64,000 bases of DNA, from NCBI RefSeq assembly GCF_036182465.1, contig NZ_CP108081.1:1054001-1118000 (forward strand), read 5' to 3'. Below are positions 44,049 to 52,800 of the stretch, piece by piece; the stretch's first letter is position 1; every line of letters starts with the position of its first letter. This DNA is from Streptomyces sp. NBC_00258 (GTDB taxonomy: Bacteria; Actinomycetota; Actinomycetes; Streptomycetales; Streptomycetaceae). Both the position numbers and the translations under genes were made by a program. Under the pieces are notes generated by a model. It saw only the letters and a program-made list of their open reading frames with translations. It had not been told where the DNA came from and did not search any database.

Positions 44049-44094
44049 CTGATACTCTCACATCACTTCGAGCTGATACCAGCCCGGACTGATC
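44049..44094. promoter_or_regulatory. Direct repeats in the ars divergent promoter
   Basis: CTGATAC occurs at 44049-44055 and 44073-44079, 24 bases apart, and CTGATC follows at 44089-44094. They sit in the roughly 100-base gap between arsR and the first arsC, the expected place for ArsR binding. Confidence 0.45.
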
Positions 44095-44148
44095 CCTGGG
44101 ACCCGCATCCTCACATCCGTGGGGGCCCACACCCCGAAGGGGATTCCC

Positions 44149-44784
44149 GTGACTGCCTCCCCACCGCCTGTCCTGCCCGACGAACGCCTCGCGTCCGGCA
44201 TCGCCCGCCTCGCCCTGCGCTACCGCGGCCACTTCTCGCCGGAGACCATCCAGCGTCTCGTCACCGACTCCTACGAGCGTCTCGCCGAGCACGCACGTGT
44301 CCGTACCCACCTCGTCGTCCTGGCCGAGCACCTGGCCACCGACCGGCTCGACGCGCTCGCCCACGTCGAGGGTGCGCCCGGCGTCGGCCTGACGCGGGTG
44401 CTGTTCGTGTGCACCCACAACGCCGGACGCTCACAGATGGCCGCCGCCCTCCTCGCCCACCGCGCGGCAGGTCGCGTGACCGTCTCCTCCGCGGGCACGC
44501 ACCCGGCCGCCGAGGTCGAACCGGCCGTCGCCCAAGTGCTGACCGAGGCCGGCCTGGACCTGACCGACGCGTTCCCCAAGCCACTCACCGAGGAAGTGGT
44601 CCAGGCCGCTGACGTCGTCATCACCATGGGCTGCGGCGACGCCTGCCCGATCCTGCCCGGCCGTCGATACCTCGACTGGCCCATCACGGACCCCGAGGGC
44701 GCCCCGATCGCCGTCGTCCGCGGTATCCGCGACGAGATCGACGCCCACATCACCGAACTCCTCGACTCCCTGCCACACGCCTGA
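44149..44784 (+). CDS. arsC: Arsenate reductase with N-terminal three-helix domain
   Basis: This 211-residue protein starts at GTG 44149 with GAAGGGGA upstream. Residues 1-80 are helical (LPDERLASGIARLALRYRGH), the three-helix bundle often fused to actinobacterial ArsC. The LMW-phosphatase-like domain has the C-x5-R loop in VLFVCTHNAGRSQMAAALLA, and the Asp loop comes later (GDACPILPGRRYLDWPI). The type is thiol-linked, probably mycothiol or thioredoxin dependent. It reduces arsenate to arsenite for export by Acr3. It is first of the plus-strand ars genes. Confidence 0.92.
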   Translation: MTASPPPVLPDERLASGIARLALRYRGHFSPETIQRLVTDSYERLAEHARVRTHLVVLAEHLATDRLDALAHVEGAPGVGLTRVLFVCTHNAGRSQMAAALLAHRAAGRVTVSSAGTHPAAEVEPAVAQVLTEAGLDLTDAFPKPLTEEVVQAADVVITMGCGDACPILPGRRYLDWPITDPEGAPIAVVRGIRDEIDAHITELLDSLPHA

Positions 44785-44842
44785 CCGGCCGGGCCCGACA
44801 CCACCAGTGCTCCACTTGAACCGCTTCGTGAAGGAAGAACCG

Positions 44843-45262
44843 ATGTCCTCGACTCCGCTCGCCTCGGTGCTGTTCGTCTGTGTCCACAACGCCGGGCGTT
44901 CGCAGATGGCCGCCGGATTCCTCAACCACCTCGCCGCCAACCGGATCGAGGTACGTTCCGCCGGCTCGATCCCGGGCGACCAGGTCAATCCGGCCGCGGT
45001 CGAGGCCATGAAGGAGGTCGGCGTCGACATCTCCGACCAGAAGCCGAAAATCCTCACTACCCAGGCCGTCCAGGCATCGGACTACGTCATCACCATGGGC
45101 TGCGGCGACGCCTGCCCGATCTTCCCCGGCAAGAAGTACCTCGACTGGGCCCTGGAAGACCCGGCTGGCAAAGGCGTCGAGTCGGTCCGTCCCATCCGCG
45201 ACGAGATCAAGACCCGCATCGAGGCCCTGATCGCCGAGATCGACGCCAAGCAGGAGGCGTGA
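44843..45262 (+). CDS. arsC: Second arsenate reductase (ArsC)
   Basis: This 139-residue single-domain arsenate reductase starts MSSTPLASVLFVCVHNAGRS, with GAAGGAAG upstream. The C-x5-R loop is Cys13 to Arg19, and the second loop is ITMGCGDACPIFPGKKYLDW. Nearly the whole length aligns with the second domain of the gene upstream, so it is a tandem paralogue. Its stop overlaps the arsT start by GTGA. Two copies may differ in thiol partner (inference). Confidence 0.93.
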   Translation: MSSTPLASVLFVCVHNAGRSQMAAGFLNHLAANRIEVRSAGSIPGDQVNPAAVEAMKEVGVDISDQKPKILTTQAVQASDYVITMGCGDACPIFPGKKYLDWALEDPAGKGVESVRPIRDEIKTRIEALIAEIDAKQEA

Positions 45263-46266
45263 ACACCGTGAGCGCCACGGACGGCATACGCGAGGTCATC
45301 GTCATCGGCTCCGGCCCCGCCGGATACACCGCCGCCCTCTACACCGCCCGCGCCGAACTCAGGCCCCTCGTCTTCGGCGGCGCCATCTTCGTCGGCGGCG
45401 CACTGACCACGACCACCGAGGTCGAGAACTTCCCTGGCTTCCCCGAAGGCATCGACGGCCCGGTCCTCATGGAGAACATGCGGGCCCAGGCCGAAAGGTT
45501 CGGCGCGGAGATGGTCGACGACGACATCGTCGAGGTCGACCTCACCGGCGGCATCAAGACCGTCACCGACACCGCCGGGACCGTACACCGGGCCAAGACG
45601 GTGATCGTCGCGACCGGGTCCGGCTACCGCAAGCTCAACCTGCCCAAGGAGGACAAGCTGTCCGGCCGGGGCGTGTCCTGGTGCGCCACGTGCGACGGCT
45701 TCTTCTTCCGCGACCGCGACATCGTCGTGGTCGGCGGCGGCGACACCGCCATGGAGGAGGCCACCTTCCTGACCCGCTTCGCCCGCTCGGTCACCGTCGT
45801 CCACCGCCGCTCGGCCCTGCGCGCCTCCCAGGTCATGCAGAACCGCGCCTTCGCCGACGACAAGATCTCCTTCGCCTTCAACAGCGAGATCGCGGAGATC
45901 AAAGAAGAGGACAGCAAGCTCGCCGGCGTCGCGCTCCGCGACGTGTTCACCGGCAAGACCCGCGACCTCGACGTGACGGGCCTGTTCATCGCGATCGGCC
46001 ACGATCCACGTACCGAACTGTTCAAGGGCCAGCTGGAGTTGGACGCCGAGGGCTATCTCAAGGTCTCCTCACCGTCCACGCGTACGAACATCCCGGGCGT
46101 CTTCGGCGCGGGCGACGTCGTCGACCACATCTACCGGCAGGCCATCACCGCCGCCGCCAGCGGGTGCGCGTCCGCGCTGGACGCCGAGCGGTACCTCGCC
46201 TCCCTGAGCGATACGGGCGCCGGACAGATTCGCGCCGAGGGCGAGCCGGTCACGGCCGCCGTCTGA
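45259..46266 (+). CDS. arsT: Thioredoxin reductase-like ArsT
   Basis: This is a 335-residue FAD/NADPH pyridine nucleotide disulfide reductase starting at GTG 45259. The FAD motif is VIVIGSGPAGYTAALYTARA, the redox-active CATC is in VSWCATCDGFFF and the NADPH motif is IVVVGGGDTAMEEATF. It is coupled to arsC by a 4-base overlap and probably supplies reducing power for arsenate reduction. It completes an arsR-acr3-arsO-arsC-arsT set known from Streptomyces. Confidence 0.92.
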   Translation: MNTVSATDGIREVIVIGSGPAGYTAALYTARAELRPLVFGGAIFVGGALTTTTEVENFPGFPEGIDGPVLMENMRAQAERFGAEMVDDDIVEVDLTGGIKTVTDTAGTVHRAKTVIVATGSGYRKLNLPKEDKLSGRGVSWCATCDGFFFRDRDIVVVGGGDTAMEEATFLTRFARSVTVVHRRSALRASQVMQNRAFADDKISFAFNSEIAEIKEEDSKLAGVALRDVFTGKTRDLDVTGLFIAIGHDPRTELFKGQLELDAEGYLKVSSPSTRTNIPGVFGAGDVVDHIYRQAITAAASGCASALDAERYLASLSDTGAGQIRAEGEPVTAAV

Positions 46267-46294
46267 CGCTCCCCAACCGCAGGAGAAGCACCCC

Positions 46295-46321
46295 ATGTCC
46301 CTCATGAACGATCGAGGCTAA
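46295..46321 (+). pseudogene. Truncated next gene of ars operon
   Basis: AGGAG is followed 9 bases later by an ATG and the codons MSLMNDRG, then TAA. A good ribosome site leading to only eight codons suggests the 5' end of a lost gene, perhaps the thioredoxin often next to arsT, cut by the junction with the RHS-immunity region. The composition changes abruptly here. Confidence 0.45.
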
Positions 46322-46365
46322 GAGGAAAATTCAAGCTGCGCCCGAGCGCTGTCACTCAACCGCAT

Positions 46366-46731
46366 CTACCGGTCGTATGGTGGTTCGCCAAGCGCGTGAA
46401 TGAGACGATTGACCACTTCATTGACAGTGAAGTCCCATCCGGTCAGGTGCTGTCCACTCCAATTAATCCCTACCCGGAAGTCATCCTTCGCTAGATCCGG
46501 CAAAGCCGCGCTTCGCCAATGATCCAACGGCATTGAAACAGCACGAAATTGAGGACCCCATAGCTGAGCAGCGCGCTGCGCACGGGCCTCCGATGACCAA
46601 TAGGGAAATGCTGGTCGCCCAGAACTTGAGACCGGCGTCGGACTGCCGTCGTCATCTCGAACCCACCAAATGGTACGACTCTGAACGATCTCACGGAAGA
46701 AGGCTGCCGCCTGCGCCCCACTGGTGCTCAC
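46366..46731 (-). CDS. DUF2750 protein, probable immunity protein
   Basis: This 121-residue protein starts at GTG 46731, with GGAGG 6 bases upstream. It matches the DUF2750 pattern: AAAFFREIVQSRTIWWVRDD, RPAFPYWSSEARAQRAAQLW and FRVGINWSGQHLTGWDF. It is the first gene after the RHS/Hint toxin-like gene, 84 bases downstream on the same strand, the standard place for an immunity protein. The G+C content is visibly lower than in flanking genes, as is common for toxin/immunity cassettes. The immunity role is inferred from position. Confidence 0.72.
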   Translation of the reverse strand: MSTSGAQAAAFFREIVQSRTIWWVRDDDGSPTPVSSSGRPAFPYWSSEARAQRAAQLWGPQFRAVSMPLDHWRSAALPDLAKDDFRVGINWSGQHLTGWDFTVNEVVNRLIHALGEPPYDR

Positions 46732-46815
46732 GTGAATCCTCCTAGATCGTCTCGACTTGAGCGGCACGCTTAAGCGCGGCGCCACAGGGCACTAGCGCCG
46801 CGCCTGTCCGCAGCG

Positions 46816-49800
46816 TTAGTAACCGGGCGGGAGTCTACGGTATCCTCCGGGATCCATAATTGCATGATCCTCTGGCCATCGCGGTGTTAGCAACATACCG
46901 CCATCCCGATCGGGAATAGGTTCATGGCTCAGCTCCATTGATTCCCACGATCCGTCCGGACGCTGCCGCTGTGGCGCCGATCCCCGCTTCATTCGACCGA
47001 TGTTCGCGATACCGTATTGGTCTGCGGCGCTCGGCTCCGTCGCTTCGTTCTTCCAAAATCGCTTACGCATGGTGGACAAGGATGGCGCGACGCCATTCTT
47101 TTTGGGCTTGGAATAATCTTCGCCCAATTTCCAACGCCCACCGCAGTTGCTGTTGTGAACGAGTACAGGCGTCTCGCCCGCCAGCACATAGTACGTGTGC
47201 AGGTCATCGACGGTGAGGTTGTATGTGGTCGCGTGCTGGGTGTACTCCCGGTTCCCGGTGACGATGACCGTGGCGCCGTCGTCGGTGAGCAGGGTCATGC
47301 CGGGGGTGAGGTCGCCTGCTTCGGTCCAGGTGTTCTGGGAGGGGGACCAGAAGGGATGCTCGTGGGTCGCGGTCAGTTGGTCGATGCCGTCGTCGGTGGC
47401 GACGGACAGTTCGTTGAAGTGCTTGTCGTCCTGGGTGACGATGAGGCGGGTTACCTCGCGAGCACCCGTTTCGCCGGTTTCTGGGTCGGTGGCCCGGACC
47501 TTGTCGCCGGGTTCGATGTCCTCGATGTCCTTGGTGGTGCCGTCGGCCATGAGGACGTCGGTGCCGGCCAGGAAGCACTTACTGCAGCCACCCTTCTTGT
47601 TTTTGGAACGTATGCCGCCGAACCCGAAGCCGCCTGCCGGGCCTTCCCCGCCCTCCGCGGCGGCCGCAAAGCCGCCGATCATGGCAGCGCTCTGCCCCCA
47701 GTTCAGTCCTTCGGCGCAGTCCCGGCCTGCCGCCACGCAGGCGTTGCCTTTCGCGCCGTTGACTGCCGATGCGTTCAGAGGGCTTGAGCTGTCGGCGCAG
47801 GATTCACGGCCGTAGTGGCACAGTTCGTCGATCTTGTCGTAGAAGGCCTGGATGTAGACCTGTGCCTGGTCCCAGCCGACGGGAACGTGGACGGTGGGGT
47901 AGATGGCGACGTAGCCGTCGTTGTTGAGGTCGACTCCGGAATCGCCCTCCTGCTGCCACGACCCGCCGATGATGGTCTCGGTGACCCACTTCTTGTGATC
48001 TTCGCAGTCGTTGGTGCAGGAGCTGCCCACATCGGCGTCCATGAGGCCGCTGGGGTCGGAGCGGTTGATGGGGTCGTTGACGCTGTAGCTGTAGGCGGAA
48101 AGGTTCTGCGGCTTGTACGGCGCGCTGAGCGGGTCCGGGCTGAGGAAGCGTCCGAGGCCCGGGTCGTATGCTCGCGCGCCGAGCAGGGACAGGCCGGTGC
48201 TGGTGTCCTCGGTCTTGCCCAGGAAGCCGTTGTCGGTGCCGGTGGGCAGAGTGCCGCTGCGTTCGTCGCCGAAGGGGGTGTAGCGGCGTCGGGTGGACGT
48301 CCCTGCGGAAGCGTCGACAGCGATCTGTGTGGAGGCCTGGGTGTCGGCCGTCAGGTAGGTGAGCTTCCCGTTGGCGGCGCTGGTGCCCTCACTCGTGCGC
48401 ATCGCCACGGTCGCGCCGCCGACGGTGTAGTGGCGGGTCGCGGTGACCGTCGAGCTGTCCGTGCGCAGTTCCGTGCCGCCGAGAGAGGCGACAGTCTCAG
48501 CCGGGGTCGAGCGGACCAGGAGGTTGCCGTCGGCGTCATAGGCGTAGCGGGTCAGTTCGCTGCCGCTGGTCCTGGTGGTTTTGACCGTCGACAGTTGGGC
48601 CAGCTTGGTCCAGGTGTAGTCGACGGTGGTCTTGGCCGCGGCGGTTGTCCCTTGCTCGATGCGCTGGAGCATCGTGCCGTCGGTGTCGTAGGTGAACGTG
48701 TCCGTGCGGTTGGTGGTAGTACCGGTCTTGTTGAGGATCTTGCGGACGCCGTGCGGCCAGTCCGCGTTGGCCGTCGTCCAGGTACCCGCGTCGTCGTAGC
48801 CGGGGTAGAGGTAGTCGCGCAGGCTGGCTGTGCCGGCCGAGTTGGTGTCCGTGGTCGACTGCAGATTGCCCATGCGGTCATAGGTGTAGGCGGTCTGGTA
48901 GGGGCTCGTGCCCGTGTAGTCGGATGTGATCTGTGTGGTGTTCGCGCAGATGCCTGCCGTGGCGTGCGTGAACGCCCGGGTCAGACGGCTCTGGTCGTCG
49001 TAGCGGAAACACTGCGACTGAGCACTCTGGCCGGTGGCCTGCTCGCGCAGCTCTGTGAGGCGGCCTGCCAGGTCGTAGTCGTAGGTGTCTTTCTGGGTCT
49101 CGGCGACCAGCTCGTTCACCGAGGTGGTGGTTGCGATGGTCTTCAGCCAGCGGGTGCCGTTGCTGTCGTCGTAGGCGTAGCGGCGTTGGGCCTGGATGCC
49201 GTTGCCGCCGAACTCGGCGCCGTAGTTGCGCTCCACGAGGCGGCCGTATGCGTCGTAGGCCGTGCCGTCGATGTAGACGGAGGTGCCCAGGGTGCTGGTC
49301 AGGCCGTCCGGGTGGCCGTACTCGTCGTACGTCGTGGTCACCGTCTCCGCGGCGAGGCCGCCCGCGGTGGGGTAGGCCACCTTGGTGATGTGGTCGGCGG
49401 CGTCGTAGGTGACCGAGGTGGTGTAGTCGCCGGCCAGCCCGCTCACACCGGTGGGGAGGGTGACCGTACTGCTCAGCGCGCGGCCCCGTGTATCGAAGGA
49501 TCCGGCCTTGGTGGTGTACGTGTTGCCTGCCGCGTCACGGCTGGTGGTCGCAGTGACCTGGCCCTTGCCATTGGGGATGTTCAGGCCGTCCCACGTCCAG
49601 GCGGCGAGTTCGTCCGAACCGCTGGAGATGGCTGTCTTGCGGCCGAGGTTGTCGTATCCGTAGTTCAGGACGGTCTTGGCACCGTTGCTGGTCGTCTTGC
49701 TGGTCCGACCGTTCACGTCGTACTCGGTCGTCGAAGTGCCGGCGTCCGGGTCATCGGTGGTGAGGCGCTGTCCGGCCCAGTCGTAGGTGTAGAGGGTGCT

Positions 49801-52800
49801 GTTGCCGCGGGTGTCGGTGATCTGCTTCAGCTCACCCTTGTCGCTGTAGCCGTAGGACGTGGTGTAGGTGGAGGTGCCGCTGTGCTCGACGACCTTGGAC
49901 ACCTGGCCGTAGACGTCGGTGTAGGAGGCGGTCGGTGCGCCCTCGGCCGGCTGCACGACCGTGTGGTCGCCGTTGTACGTGGTCGTGACCAGGCCTTCGT
50001 CCTGGGTCACCCCGTACGCCTGGATCCGGGAGGTCACCGTGCGTCCTGCCCAGTCCAGGACCAGGTCGTTGTACGAGGGGAGTTCGGCGGCCTGGGGGCT
50101 GGACGGGCCGCCCGAGCCGGCGGTGCCCTGGTTGCGGAAGACCGCTGAACTGCCGGTGGCCTGGCCTGCGGAGTCGTAGCGGGTGACCGCCACCTGCCGG
50201 TAGGGAACGGTCTGCTTGGTCGCCGGGTCGAGGTCGCTGGGCAGCGGCGTCTGTGACTCGCGGTCACGGCCGAGGCCGTCCGTGTAGGCGTGCGAGGTCA
50301 GGTACGTCGTGCCGGACTGGAGCACCTGAGTGGTCACATGCGGGTAACCGTCGACCGCGTCCGGGACCCCGGAGCCGTTGGTCGACTTGGGAACGCTGTA
50401 GCTGAACTTCATCGACGGCGAACTGCCGGTCTCGGTGGGCTTCCACACCTCCACGACACGGCCCGCCGAGTCCAGGGTGACCCGGGTGGAGTTGCCGTTG
50501 GCGTCCTTGACGGTGGTCGGCGCGCCCCAGAAGCGCGACGACCACACCGTGGAAACGTGCGCGCTGCGCGCGGAGGCGGTGCCGTCCGGGTCGGGCGTTG
50601 TGGTCGTCGTGCCGTCCAGCGGCCAGGTATTGGCCGGGCTGTACTGCGTGGTGGTGCGGTGGTGCTTGCCGTCCTCGTTCCACACCACACGGCCGGCGTC
50701 GTCGTAGCCGGACCACGTCGACCGGTAGGTGCCAGCCTTGGTGTATGTGCGCCCCTCGGTGGGGTTGCCATCGACCGGTTTGTTGGCCGCCACGCTCGTG
50801 GCGTCGTCGTACAGCGTGGTGGCGTAGCCGTCCTGGTTGCTGTCGGCGATGCTGGAGCAGCCCACGGAGTAGTGATTGATCTGGTCTTGGAGGACGGTCC
50901 AGCGCTGGGCGCCGGTGGAGTCGTAGTTGTCGGTGTTGTAGGCGCGCCCGTAGGTGGTGCAGCGGTTGTCGGAGACGCCGCTCTCGCCCTGGTCGTCGGT
51001 GCGCATGGGCAGGCCGAAGGTCGTGGAGGCACCTTCGGTGTCGTCGTATTCACTTTCGACGACATGGGTCCGCCAGCCACCGGTGATCTTGGTGTTGGTG
51101 GTGGTCTTCTTCTCGCGGACGAAGCGGGCGTCGGGCAGCCCGTCGTACTGGGCGGTGTTGTGGTCCCAGTACTCGTGGTAAGTGCGTTCGTGCGAGGTGT
51201 CGGTGTCGTCCCGCAGCGATGTCGACAGGGTACGGCCGGCGAGCCAGGCGTGGTCGGTGTAGTTGTTGCCGTCACCGTCGTTGACCGTGACCGTCCTGGT
51301 CGCCGACGGGTCCGTCTTGGAGGTGCGGTCCCCCGACAGGCCGCGATACAGCCAGTACTTGTCGGTCTTCTGGCCCGTACCCGCGCCGGTGGTGACCTGG
51401 ACTTCCTGATAGCCGCGCCAGTCGGACCAGGATTCGTCCTCGTCCTTGGTCAACGGGTCGTTGGTGAACCGCCAGCCAGCGCCGTCCTCGTAGGTGTACG
51501 AGGTGGTCATCGCCGGCGCACCGTCCTGGTTGGTCGTGACCGTGGGATCGACGACGACCTTGGTGACCAGGAACTTCTTGAACCAGCCGGTCTTGGACTC
51601 GGTGTCGCCCTCAGGGGTCCACTTCTGCCAGTAGCAGTCCTGGGTGTTCGATGCCTGGGAGGGCAGGCTGTTGATGTCGCAGGCGTTGGCGAAACCGTAG
51701 GAGACGGTGGTCGTCGCGCCGAGGTCGCCGTGAATCTCCTGGATGCGGGGGAAGTTGAGCTCGGCGGAGCCGACCTTGTTGTCGAGGTCGGTCCGATTGA
51801 AGTTGATCACGGGCAGGACGAGGTCGTCGCCGTCACCGACGCTGCCGTACGTCTTGCGCTGCACGTAGTCCAGCCACAGCGTCTTGCCGATCGTCCCGTC
51901 AGGGTTGGGCATGCCGTACTTGTTCTGGTACTGCTGCACCAGATCCCAGCCGCTGCCGTCCTGGTCACTGACGTACGTCTTGATGTCCCACAACATGTCC
52001 GTGGAGAAGAACGTCGGGTAGTACGTCTTGCCCGCGCACTGGTAGTCCGCCGACGTTCCGTCACACATCAGGTCGATGGGCACGTCCGGATACGAGGTCG
52101 GTTTGTCGTCGAAGGTGGGGCAGGTGGCCGGTGCGTCGCGCAGCGGGTCGTTCTCCTGGACCCGCTCGATGCACCGGTTGACGTGGCTGAGTTCAACCTT
52201 CGCGGGGACCTTGCCGTCGGCGATCTGCGAGGACCATCCGTACTGGATCTCCTTCACATACCCGGAGGACACGTACTCGCGGGCCTTGTCGGTGTTCGCC
52301 ACCGACCGGTAGTGGTTGTACTCCTTGTCGTAGAAGTACATGGTCTCGACCTCGTTGGCGGTCACCGCCCGGTCGAGGTTCCAGCGCCAGGCCTGCGTGC
52401 ACGGCTCGGGGAACTGGGCGTGGCACGGCTCCCCTGCATCGTTGCCGACCACCGGAACGGTGAAGACCGAGGCGGTGGCAGTCCCGGTGCGTTCGGAGCG
52501 GCCCCAGCCGAAGTAGTAGCGCTGGCCGTCCTGCGTGGAAATCACCCAGTACTCGCCGTCGCGACCCGCACCATGGCCGTTGAACAGCCGCTGCACACGC
52601 CACCCCGGGTCATCCTTCAAGTGGTAGGCGCCACTGCCGGTGTTGTCCTGGATCAGCTCCGAGGTGACACCGTTGAGGCTGATGACGTAGACCGCGCCGG
52701 ACGGCTCGGCGGCCGAGTTCGGCGAGTCCCAGCACATGTCACCGATCGTGGGCAGACCGTCCTCGGTGCAATTGCGGTAACGCCGCTCGATGAATCCGAC

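Noticed and set aside
47815..50148. 777-codon plus frame rich in Val and Gly
   Set aside because: Antisense of the YD-repeat gene; repeated composition is a reflection of the YD repeats.
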